From JAJPIG01 sp035531675 (GTDB lineage Bacteria; Desulfobacterota; Binatia; Binatales; Binataceae): a DNA stretch of 35,925 nt. The stretch spans positions 1 through 35,925 of the forward strand of contig DATKSL010000015.1 of the NCBI GenBank assembly GCA_035531675.1, read 5' to 3'. Shown piece after piece: positions 7,962-15,421 of this stretch. The notes beneath the pieces are model-generated. The model saw only the letters and a program-made list of their open reading frames with translations, did not search any database and was not told the DNA's origin. Made by a program: the position numbers and the translations under genes. Position 1 is the first letter of the stretch. The number at the start of each line of letters is the position of its first letter.

Positions 7962-9308
7962 ATGAACAAAGGCGAGATCATCGGTAAGGCGAAGCCCGAG
8001 TCGGCGGTGGTCGACGAAATCCGGGAAGGGCGGTTCTTCGTCGATCGCCGGATTTTTTCCGATCCGGAAATCTTCGACCTCGAGATGGAGCGGATTTTCA
8101 AGCGGGTGTGGGTCTTCCTCGGCCACGAGAGCCAGGTGAAAAACCCCGGCGACTTTATAACCACCTGGATCGGAAAAGTGCCGGTGGTCGTCAATCGCAA
8201 GCCCTCCGGCGAGATCGGCGCGCTGGTCAACTCCTGCGCCCATCGCGGCGCCATGGTTACCCGCGCCGCCAAAGGTAACAGCGCGGCCTTCGCCTGCCCC
8301 TATCATGGATGGTGTTACGACCTCGACGGCAAAAACATAAAAGTCCCCGACCGCGAAGGCGGCAACTACCCGCCCGCGTTCGACACGGAAAATCACGATC
8401 TGGTCCCGGTTGCGAAGGTCGCAAGTTATCGCGGCTTCATCTGGGGCAGCCTCAATCAAGCGGCCGAAGATCTGCCCGCCTACCTCGGCCAGGCCAGGCC
8501 GATTATCGATCTGCTCGTCGACCAGTCGCCGCAGGGGCTCGAGGTGCTGCGCGGCTCGTCAACCTACACCTTCCAGGGCAACTGGAAGCTGCAGATGGAA
8601 AACGGGATCGACGGTTACCACTTCCCGGTCGTGCACGCCGCCTACGTGATGCTGGCGCGGCGCCGCGTCGAATCGGGCAAGAAGGGAATGATGGATGTCC
8701 GCACTCTTCAGAAGATGCAGACCGGTTGTTACGATCTCGGCGCCGGCCACGCGATGATCTGGGGCGACCTGCCGAATCCTGACTGGCGGCCGCATTATAA
8801 TCAGCGCGAGGAGTTGATCGGACGCTACGGCGACGAGCGGTTTCACTGGATGATGGAGCGGATGCGCAACCTGATGGTTTTTCCCAACGTGCAAATCATG
8901 GATCAGGCGTCCACGCAGATCCGCATCTTCCGCCCGATCGCGCCCAATAAAACCGAGATCAAGATCTACTGTATCGCACCGGTCGGGGAATCGCGCGAGA
9001 GCCGCGCCTTGCGGCTCCGGCAGTATGAAGACTTCTTCAACGCCAGCGGCCTCGGCACACCCGATGACCTGGCGGTGTTCGAGGCCTGCCAGATCGGATA
9101 CCAGGGCGCGTTCGGCCGTTATCTGCAACCCTACGATCGCGGCATCGGCTCGATGATCGAGGGAGCCGACGAAGAGGCCCAAAAAATCGCGCTCGACCCG
9201 GTCGCCTGCGGCATCAACAATGCCGACGAAATTCTGTACCACGGCCCGTATCGGCAATGGCTCAAACTGATGGCGGAAGACGACGCAGCGGGGCCGCATC
9301 GTGAGTGA
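7962..9308 (+). CDS. Rieske ring-hydroxylating oxygenase, large (alpha) subunit
   Basis: A 448-residue alpha subunit. The Rieske [2Fe-2S] ligands are C92-x-H94 and C112-x-x-H115 (CAHRG ... CPYHGW). The mononuclear iron site is E213-N-G-I-D217-G-Y-H220-x4-H225, where H220 and H225 bind iron and D217 is the usual inter-subunit electron bridge. A third acidic ligand is expected in the C-terminal half. The form resembles benzoate/toluate-type dioxygenases (BenA/XylX group), but substrate cannot be inferred from these motifs. ATG 7962 follows an AGAGG site. The stop overlaps the beta-subunit start by 8 bases, implying translational coupling. No ferredoxin or reductase gene is in the window, so electron transfer partners must come from elsewhere. 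Confidence 0.95.
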   Translation: MNKGEIIGKAKPESAVVDEIREGRFFVDRRIFSDPEIFDLEMERIFKRVWVFLGHESQVKNPGDFITTWIGKVPVVVNRKPSGEIGALVNSCAHRGAMVTRAAKGNSAAFACPYHGWCYDLDGKNIKVPDREGGNYPPAFDTENHDLVPVAKVASYRGFIWGSLNQAAEDLPAYLGQARPIIDLLVDQSPQGLEVLRGSSTYTFQGNWKLQMENGIDGYHFPVVHAAYVMLARRRVESGKKGMMDVRTLQKMQTGCYDLGAGHAMIWGDLPNPDWRPHYNQREELIGRYGDERFHWMMERMRNLMVFPNVQIMDQASTQIRIFRPIAPNKTEIKIYCIAPVGESRESRALRLRQYEDFFNASGLGTPDDLAVFEACQIGYQGAFGRYLQPYDRGIGSMIEGADEEAQKIALDPVACGINNADEILYHGPYRQWLKLMAEDDAAGPHRE

Positions 9309-9789
9309 ACTGTTCGAGGCGGTCAGCGATCTGCTCTATCGCGAGGCGGCTTTCATCGATCAACGGCAATGGTCCGAATGGCTGGACCTGTTCACCGACG
9401 ACGTGCAGTACTGGATTCCGTGCTGGGACGACGACGGCCGGCCGACCAGCGATCCGCAGAGCGAGGTGTCGCTGGTTTACTATGACAACCGCCAAGGTCT
9501 TGAAGATCGGGTGGCGCGCATTCGTTCGGGGTTTTCCGCGGCTTCCGTCACGATGCCTCGCACCTGCCATCAGGTGACGAACATCCGGATCGCCAAGCGC
9601 GATGGCGACCTGCTGGAGGTTGCCTCCGCGTGGACCGCGCATTCCTTCCATGGCGGCGAGACCAAGGTCTTCTACGGCTTTTACGACCATCGTTTACGGC
9701 GCGTCGACGAGCGCTGGCGCATCTGCGCCAAGAAAATAATCGTCGTCAACGACGTGATTCCAACCCTGCTCGATATCTTCAGCGTGTGA
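9301..9789 (+). CDS. Rieske ring-hydroxylating oxygenase, small (beta) subunit
   Basis: A 162-residue protein of the size and pattern of aromatic-ring dioxygenase small subunits (NTF2-like cone fold). It has an N-terminal helix with FIDQRQWSEWLDLF, then VQYWIP, RTCHQVTNI in the middle strand region and RRVDERWRICAKKI near the end. It has no catalytic residues of its own; it stabilises the alpha3-beta3 hexamer. The GTG start at 9301 lies within the end of the alpha gene (8-base overlap). With the alpha subunit it makes a complete terminal oxygenase. No further catabolic gene follows directly; the next plus-strand frame is a small basic protein. Confidence 0.93.
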   Translation: MSELFEAVSDLLYREAAFIDQRQWSEWLDLFTDDVQYWIPCWDDDGRPTSDPQSEVSLVYYDNRQGLEDRVARIRSGFSAASVTMPRTCHQVTNIRIAKRDGDLLEVASAWTAHSFHGGETKVFYGFYDHRLRRVDERWRICAKKIIVVNDVIPTLLDIFSV

Positions 9790-9857
9790 CACGCTGAATA
9801 GAATGCGACGGCTGCCGTGACTATCCACCGATGCGCGGTGCGTGGCAGACTGACCGC

Positions 9858-10103
9858 ATGCGCAAGCGCTCAACCAGGAAAGCAAAACCGGTCGAGAACC
9901 CGGCGAACGCGTCCGGCATCGTTGGGGCGGTCGTACAGGATTTGGAACTGACGGCCGAGCAGCTCGAACAAGCCACCGCCCGCGCAGTCAATCGTCTCGG
10001 CGGTTCGAAGAGCGGCAAAGCCCGGGGCGCTAAATCCGGCCACGGCCGCCGTCCCACCGATGCGCGCAAGGTGGTCTCGAAGCGTCGCAAAAGAAAACCG
10101 TAG
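9858..10103 (+). CDS. Small, very basic protein of unknown function
   Basis: An 81-residue frame with Lys/Arg-rich ends (MRKRSTRK at the start, KRRKRKP at the end) and a central amphipathic helix-like part (IVGAVVQDLELTAEQLEQA). Codon third positions in the middle are G/C-rich, as in neighbouring genes, which favours a real gene. No good ribosome site is seen before ATG 9858 or before the alternative ATG 9831. The composition would suit nucleic-acid binding, but there is no family match I recognise. It ends 31 bases before the convergent beta-CASP gene. A frame also exists on the opposite strand (9821-10183), so confidence is limited. Confidence 0.45.
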   Translation: MRKRSTRKAKPVENPANASGIVGAVVQDLELTAEQLEQATARAVNRLGGSKSGKARGAKSGHGRRPTDARKVVSKRRKRKP

Positions 10104-10134
10104 CGAGTCGTCGCAGCAATCGGGCAACTGCTCT

Positions 10135-11547
10135 TCAATCGAGCCGCACGCGTTCGAGATACCGCGGCACTACCGCGTTCCATCGCAGCTCACGGACGAT
10201 CGTGGCACGCAAGGCCTCGGCGGCCGCCGGATCGCCGTGCACGACGTAGACTACTTCGGGCACCGCCGCCGCGCTCTTGAGCCAGCTGATGATCTCGGAT
10301 CGGTCGGCATGGACCGAGAACGCGGGAATGTTCACAATTTCGGCGCGCACCGGGATATGGCGTCCCAGCATCTTCACTGCCGATGCGCCTTCCAGCAGCA
10401 GGCGTCCCCGCGTGCCCTCGGCCTGATAGCCGACCAGCATCACGGTGTTGCGCTCGTCGGGAAGCCGGTGGGCCAGGTGATGCAGCACGCGCCCGCCGGT
10501 TGCCATGCCGGATGCCGAGATGATGATCATCGGCCCACGTCGGCTGTTGAGCGCGATCGATTCCTCGACCGTCTTGACCTCGGTGAGGCTGTCCGGTTCG
10601 AGAACCTCCGGCTTGCCCGCGACCTCAGGCCTCATGGTGGGATCGCCCGACGACATCGCGTCCTGATAAAGCTTCAGCGCCGCCAGCGCCATCGGACTGT
10701 CCACATAGACCGGCAGCGCGGGAATCCGGCCTTCCTGTTGCAAGCGTCGCAGATAGAACAGAACGATCTCGGTGCGATCAACCGCGAACGACGGAATTAC
10801 CATTACCCCTGCGCGGTCGGCGGTGCGGGCGATCGCCTGGGCGAACGTATCGAGCGCGCCCTGGTCGTCATGCAGCCGATCGCCATAGGTCGACTCGACC
10901 ACGATCACGTCGGCACGAGGAGGCGGGTCGGGCGCTCGCAGCAGCGGATGGCTCGGGCGGCCGAGGTCGCCGCTGAACAGCACGCGCCGATTGAAAGCCT
11001 CACCGGTCTCCACCAATAGCGACGACGCGCCGAGGATATGGCCGGCATGGCGAAAAGTTACCCGGCAACGATCGGTCTCAAATGGCGAGCCGAGCGAAGT
11101 CGCCGAGAAATGATTCAGCGATTTCCACGCGTCCTCTTCGGTGTACAAAGGAAGGGCCGGCGTATGCTTGGAATAGCCCCGGCGGTTTGCGTATGCCGCT
11201 TCCTCTTCCTGCAGGTGACCGCTGTCCGGAAGCAAAATCCGGCACAAGGCATAGGTTCCCGGTGTGGAGAAGACGCGGCCCTTGAACCCGCTGCGGCACA
11301 GCACGGGCAGGTAGCCGCTGTGATCGAGATGGGCGTGTGAGAGCATCACTGACTTGATGAGCTCGGCATCGACCGGAAGGCGATCCCAATTGCGCAGCCG
11401 CTGCTCCTTAATCCCCTGAAAAAGCCCGCAGTCGATGAGCACGCATGAGTCGCCGGCAGTGAGGAGAAACTTGCTGCCGGTGACGGTGCCGGCCGCGCCG
11501 AGAAACCGCAGCATCGGAGCCGAGGCGGATCTCGTCGTTGATTTCAT
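10135..11547 (-). CDS. Beta-CASP metallo-beta-lactamase-fold hydrolase (RNase/CPSF-like exonuclease family)
   Basis: A 470-residue protein with the zinc motif H71-A-H73-L-D75-H76, later FRHAGHILGASS and FSGDLGR, and the beta-CASP region with VESTYGDR, VIPSFAVDRTE and SASGMATGGRV, ending in the PAFSVHADRSEI His motif. This set and the length match bacterial YSH1/CPSF-like RNA-processing nucleases of the MBL superfamily, which act on RNA in the cytoplasm. ATG 11547 is used. An in-frame TTG 42 bases upstream (11589) would add 14 residues with no better ribosome site, and ATG 11514 is also possible. It is monocistronic, convergent with the small basic gene and divergent from the hydrolase gene at 11812. 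The 264-base gap 11548-11811 holds no convincing gene. Confidence 0.92.
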   Translation of the reverse strand: MKSTTRSASAPMLRFLGAAGTVTGSKFLLTAGDSCVLIDCGLFQGIKEQRLRNWDRLPVDAELIKSVMLSHAHLDHSGYLPVLCRSGFKGRVFSTPGTYALCRILLPDSGHLQEEEAAYANRRGYSKHTPALPLYTEEDAWKSLNHFSATSLGSPFETDRCRVTFRHAGHILGASSLLVETGEAFNRRVLFSGDLGRPSHPLLRAPDPPPRADVIVVESTYGDRLHDDQGALDTFAQAIARTADRAGVMVIPSFAVDRTEIVLFYLRRLQQEGRIPALPVYVDSPMALAALKLYQDAMSSGDPTMRPEVAGKPEVLEPDSLTEVKTVEESIALNSRRGPMIIISASGMATGGRVLHHLAHRLPDERNTVMLVGYQAEGTRGRLLLEGASAVKMLGRHIPVRAEIVNIPAFSVHADRSEIISWLKSAAAVPEVVYVVHGDPAAAEALRATIVRELRWNAVVPRYLERVRLD

Positions 11548-11811
11548 TATGCCAAACCGCTCGGCGCGACGGCCGGCAGCGGAGAACAATTTCGTCGGTC
11601 TGACAACTTGCTAGCGGCGGCTTCCAGAGCAGGGAGATTTGAATCCTCAAAACCATCTGAAATCTACACGCTACGGCATTCGTTGTTCAACCGTATCAAA
11701 AATCCTTGCTTGTGGTTCGGAAGCGCACCGATTATGAATGCACGAAGAGTGGAAGGTTGCAGGATCAGGAAACGAAACAGAAGAGCCGATCAAAAATGAT
11801 TCGACAGAACC

Positions 11812-12612
11812 ATGAGTACCGATAGCATACAGCCCTGCGAACGCCAGGTGCTCATTGACGAGATTCCGCTGATGCTCGTTGAAGGCGGGCGCGGCGCGCC
11901 GCTCCTGGTGCTGCACGATGAACTCGGTTACCCCGGCTGGCTCGCCTGGAACGCAAGCCTGGCCGAGCATCGCCGACTAATCATTCCGATGGCGCCGGGC
12001 TTCGGCCGATCGCCGGGGTTGGACTGGCTTTCCTCACTGCGCGACCTGGCTTGTCTCTACGGCCGCTTCCTGCGCGACAACGGCTTCGATCGGGTGGATG
12101 TCCTGGGCTTCTCGCTCGGCGGCTGGCTGGCCGCCGAGATGGCGGTCAATTGGCCCGGCCAGTTCGCGCGCATGATGCTGGTTGCGCCGATGGGAATCAA
12201 ACCATCGGAGGGCGAGATCCTCGATTTGTTTATGCGATCGGCGCCGGAGTATCTGCGCGCCGGCATCTGCCAGCCTGCGAGCTGCGCCGAGTATCTGAAA
12301 CTATACGGCAGGCAGCCGACTCAGCCTCAGCTCGAGCAGTGGGAGGAGGCCCGTGCGCAGGTCGCCCGTCTTGCCTGGTCTCCATACATGCACAACCCCA
12401 GCCTGCCGTCGCTGCTGAGGGGGGTTCGCTCGATGCCGACGCTGCTGGTTTGGGGCGAACGGGACGCGGTCGTACCGGCGGCCACGGCGCGCCGCTACCA
12501 GGAATCAATCCCCGACGCGCAAATTGCGCTTCTTCGGGAATGCGGGCATCGCCCCGAAATCGAAAGAACCCAGGAGTTCGTGAATATCATTCGCCAGTTC
12601 ATCGGCTCATAG
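11812..12612 (+). CDS. Alpha/beta hydrolase
   Basis: A 266-residue alpha/beta-hydrolase fold enzyme. The catalytic triad can be placed: nucleophile S101 in G-F-S-L-G-G, acid D218 in WGERDAVVP, and H246 in CGHRPEIE. The oxyanion region is near LHDELGYPGWL (34-44). The family covers esterases, epoxide hydrolases and C-C hydrolases such as those cleaving meta-fission products. It is followed after only 19 bases by a luciferase-like monooxygenase gene, so the two are probably co-transcribed. An oxygenation-then-hydrolysis pair is plausible, for example Baeyer-Villiger-like or lactone chemistry (inference). No signal peptide. The ATG 11812 start has no obvious ribosome site. Confidence 0.93.
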   Translation: MSTDSIQPCERQVLIDEIPLMLVEGGRGAPLLVLHDELGYPGWLAWNASLAEHRRLIIPMAPGFGRSPGLDWLSSLRDLACLYGRFLRDNGFDRVDVLGFSLGGWLAAEMAVNWPGQFARMMLVAPMGIKPSEGEILDLFMRSAPEYLRAGICQPASCAEYLKLYGRQPTQPQLEQWEEARAQVARLAWSPYMHNPSLPSLLRGVRSMPTLLVWGERDAVVPAATARRYQESIPDAQIALLRECGHRPEIERTQEFVNIIRQFIGS

Positions 12613-12631
12613 TCAATACCCGGGTCACACA

Positions 12632-13939
12632 ATGCATATCGCCTATTTCTCTGAACGTCCTTATCATCCGCTGGATGAAGAACTGACTATTGCCCAGGGC
12701 ATCTGGGGGATACCTAATCGGTATTTCGATCCGGCGGTCGGCGCGCGATTATACAATGAGTACCTCGACCAGGCGGTGTTGGCCGAGGAGTCGGGCTACG
12801 ACGGCATCGTACTTAACGAACATCACGGCCTCGTCACCTGCATGGGGGCGGTTGCGAACGTCGAGGCGGCAATCCTGGCGCGTATCACGAAACGTTGTCG
12901 GATCATCATGCTCGGCAACCTGCCGACCATCGTCGGTAATCCCCTGCGCCTGGCCGAAGAGCTGGCGGAGATCGATCTGATCTCGGGCGGCCGGCTGGTG
13001 AGCGGGATGGTTCGAGGCGGGGGCACCGAGCAACTCGCGAACAATTCTAACCCGGCGTTCAACCGCGAATGCTTCGAGGAGGCGCACGATTTCATTATCA
13101 AGGCGTGGACTATGCCCGGGCCGTTTCGGTACGAGGGCCGGCACTTCCATTACCGGTTCGTGAATCCGTGGGCGCTGCCGCTCCAGAAGCCACATCCGCC
13201 GATCTGGGTGCCGGGACTCGTAAGTCCCGAAACTGTGACCTGGTGCGCCGAACGAAACTATCCGTATGTGGCGCTGTCGACTTATCTGGAACCCACGATC
13301 GATCTGTGGGATCTCTATTGCGAAACCGCGGCGCGCAAGGGCTACCAGGCCGGACCGGAAAACTTCGGTTATCTGCAGAAGGTCGTAGTCGCGGAAACCG
13401 AGAGCGAGGCGCGCGAGCTCGCGATGCTGGAGCTGCAGGGTGGACGCGCCGCTGCCTTCGCGGCGATCAGGCCCGAGTTCATGTTTCCGCCCGGCTACAA
13501 TTCGAAAAAGGCGGCCGGACGAATGGCGCGTCAGTTCAGGAATCCAAAGGGCGGCGATGAGCTATTCGTCCCGCGCGGTGACTTTGATGTCGGCGAGGCG
13601 AAAAAGACTATCAATAGTCCCGCTCAACTCAAGATTTTGGAAGATAGCTATCGTCTGATTGTTGGTACTCCGGAGAGCGTGGTGCCGAAAATCAGGAAGA
13701 TCCTCGAGGTCTTGCGTCCGGGATCTTTTATTATCCGTCACAGCGACGGGCCGCTGGATCATCAAACCCGCATGAGGCTGATTAGACTAATCGGACAGCG
13801 ACTACTGCCGGCGCTTAGAGAGATCGGCAGCGAGCTCGGCCTGGTGAGCCCCTTCGATCGGAAGCCCGGGGGGCAGCGGCTTTCGTCGGGCGGCGCATGG
13901 CAGCGGGTCGCGCGCGTCGACGCCTTGTCGGCGCTGTGA
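12632..13939 (+). CDS. LLM-class flavin-dependent monooxygenase (luciferase-like)
   Basis: A 435-residue TIM-barrel flavin enzyme of the bacterial luciferase superfamily. Seen are the N-terminal strand MHIAYFSE, the conserved NEHH at 62-65 in the flavin pocket, the LGNLPTIVGNPLRLAEELAEID region, and VPGLVSPETV. Such enzymes use reduced FMN (or F420 in some branches) and oxygen to oxidise aldehydes, ketones, alkanes or sulfur compounds. The substrate is not evident. It lies 19 bases after the alpha/beta hydrolase gene and ends 16 bases before the convergent SDR gene. A flavin reductase gene is not in the window. The C-terminal 40 residues are less typical of the family and rich in basic residues. 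Confidence 0.93.
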   Translation: MHIAYFSERPYHPLDEELTIAQGIWGIPNRYFDPAVGARLYNEYLDQAVLAEESGYDGIVLNEHHGLVTCMGAVANVEAAILARITKRCRIIMLGNLPTIVGNPLRLAEELAEIDLISGGRLVSGMVRGGGTEQLANNSNPAFNRECFEEAHDFIIKAWTMPGPFRYEGRHFHYRFVNPWALPLQKPHPPIWVPGLVSPETVTWCAERNYPYVALSTYLEPTIDLWDLYCETAARKGYQAGPENFGYLQKVVVAETESEARELAMLELQGGRAAAFAAIRPEFMFPPGYNSKKAAGRMARQFRNPKGGDELFVPRGDFDVGEAKKTINSPAQLKILEDSYRLIVGTPESVVPKIRKILEVLRPGSFIIRHSDGPLDHQTRMRLIRLIGQRLLPALREIGSELGLVSPFDRKPGGQRLSSGGAWQRVARVDALSAL

Positions 13940-13955
13940 GCCGAAATCGTCGCGG

Positions 13956-14753
13956 TCAGCTCTTCCGCGCCAGGCGCCGCCGCCGATATTTTTCCACCAT
14001 GTAGCTGCCGGCGGCGACCGCGCCACCGTCGACCGGCAGCACTACCCCGGAGATGTACGAGGACGCGGGCGCGGCGAGGAACAGCACGGCGCGCGCGATT
14101 TCGTCGACGCTGCCGAGCCGCCGGACCGGTACGTGGTCGGCGCGCTCCTCGAAGCCGCCCTGGGTCCAGACGTTGCGCAGAAGCTCGGTGTCGACCGGAC
14201 CCGGCGCAATCGCGTTGGCGGTGATGCCGAAGTCGGCGAGATCGAAAGCCATCGCGCGCGTGAGCCCAATGATGCCGGCCTTGGCGGCGGCGTAATGGGC
14301 CGCATCGGGCGGCGCCATCAGGCCGGCGATCGAAGCGATCGAAACGATGCGCCCGTAGCCGCGCTTGGCCATCTCGCGGGCGGCGGCCTGCGCGCAGTGG
14401 AAGCTGCCGGACAGGTGAACAGCCAGCACCCGGTCCCAGTTTTCCTTCTCGATTTCGAGGAAACGTCCGCTATTGGCTATTCCGGCGTTGTTGACCAGGA
14501 TGTCGATTTTGCCCAGCGCCTGCACCGCCGCGGCCGTCGCCGCCTGAACCTGCTGATAGTCAGTCACATCGACGACGGTCGTGAACGCGCGGACGGTGCA
14601 GCTTTCAATCTCCCGCGCCGTCGATGCCGCCGAGGCGCTATCTAGATCGAAGATCGCTACGTCGGCGCCGCCACGGGCAAAGGCGAGCGCGATCGCTTTG
14701 CCGATACCACGGCCACCACCAGTAACCAATGCTACTTGTCCTTTGAATTCCAT
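13956..14753 (-). CDS. Short-chain dehydrogenase/reductase (SDR), classical type
   Basis: A 265-residue classical SDR. The cofactor motif is T11-G-G-G-R-G-I-G18, with NNAG at 88-91 and catalytic S141, Y154 and K158 (Y-A-A-A-K). D36 at the end of beta-2 (IFDLD) suggests NAD(H) preference over NADP(H). The late motif PGPVDTE and a C-terminal GGAVAAGSYM fit the fold. It likely oxidises or reduces a hydroxy/keto group in the neighbouring catabolic enzymes' pathway or in lipid metabolism; the substrate is unknown. ATG 14753 has an AGGA site just upstream. It is convergent with the LLM monooxygenase gene and 232 bases downstream of the small secreted-protein gene on the same strand. That gap holds no gene I can support. 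Confidence 0.95.
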   Translation of the reverse strand: MEFKGQVALVTGGGRGIGKAIALAFARGGADVAIFDLDSASAASTAREIESCTVRAFTTVVDVTDYQQVQAATAAAVQALGKIDILVNNAGIANSGRFLEIEKENWDRVLAVHLSGSFHCAQAAAREMAKRGYGRIVSIASIAGLMAPPDAAHYAAAKAGIIGLTRAMAFDLADFGITANAIAPGPVDTELLRNVWTQGGFEERADHVPVRRLGSVDEIARAVLFLAAPASSYISGVVLPVDGGAVAAGSYMVEKYRRRRLARKS

Positions 14754-14985
14754 CTAATCCTGCTTTACCACGGTTCCCAGCCGCCGCGGAATGACCTACA
14801 CGCAGGAGGACTGGGTTGACGATGAAGCGACTTCACACCGACGACTGGAGGAGTAGAACAGCCACGGCACGATTGCCCGCTGTCCTGGCCCCGACCTCAC
14901 CTCACGCAAAAGCCTTCACAATACGTGGTCTTTGGCCGCTTTCCGAAAAATATTGCGGGAGCACACCGTCATCAACTGGCCGAAA

Positions 14986-15378
14986 TCAGGGTTCGCCGTT
15001 CTGCATGCGGAGCCGTTCCGCTTTCATTACTGGCGACCCTTCGTCCCCGTTAGTCGGCTGCGCCTTCTCTTCGTTGGGACCGGGGTGGTAACCCGGCGGC
15101 ACATGGACGCTGACTCGCTTACCGTCAACCCACACTTCGCTGAAGCCTTTGGGATTATTCAGGCCTTTTTGCTCCCATTCTTTTAGTAGCCACGGCGCGT
15201 TCCGCTCAAGATCGGGTTGCGCGCTCTGCACGAAGCACTTAAGACAAGGCCGCTTCTGCGGAAAGGGGCTCTCTTGAGGATAGGCCGGTTTCGGCTCCTG
15301 CGCGAAGAGAAGCAAGGGCATCACGAGAACGGAAATCCAAATCAATCCTGTCACAATTAGATTCCGTGGTAAAATCAT
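14986..15378 (-). CDS. Small secreted protein with CxxC motif, unknown function
   Basis: A 130-residue product with a clear signal peptide (MILPRNLIVTG, hydrophobic to about residue 25, cleavage near LLFAQ-E). The mature part is hydrophilic and Pro-rich, with a C45-L-K-C48 pair soon after the start. The remainder (WVDGKRVSVHVPPGYHPGP) looks like a short beta domain. The CxxC could bind metal or form a disulfide; a haem is excluded because no His follows. The gene lies 43 bases after the MMPL exporter gene on the same strand and may be co-transcribed with it. It is less GC-rich than its neighbours. The ribosome site is poor and competing frames exist on the plus strand, hence moderate confidence. 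Confidence 0.6.
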   Translation of the reverse strand: MILPRNLIVTGLIWISVLVMPLLLFAQEPKPAYPQESPFPQKRPCLKCFVQSAQPDLERNAPWLLKEWEQKGLNNPKGFSEVWVDGKRVSVHVPPGYHPGPNEEKAQPTNGDEGSPVMKAERLRMQNGEP

Positions 15379-15421
15379 TTTTTTCGCCGGCGGCGCAGGC
15401 GAGCATTATCTTACTGCGGCG

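Noticed and set aside
10135..11547. Beta-lactamase resistance gene
   Set aside because: The metallo-beta-lactamase fold is present, but the beta-CASP motifs and length place it with nucleic-acid-processing enzymes.
11605..11690. Possible tRNA (TTTGAATCC resembles a T-loop)
   Set aside because: The flanking bases do not form a five-pair T-stem and no acceptor or anticodon arm is seen.
14816..15186. Plus-strand frames of 91 and 84 codons
   Set aside because: They overlap the minus-strand secreted protein, which has a convincing signal peptide, and show no domain or ribosome site.
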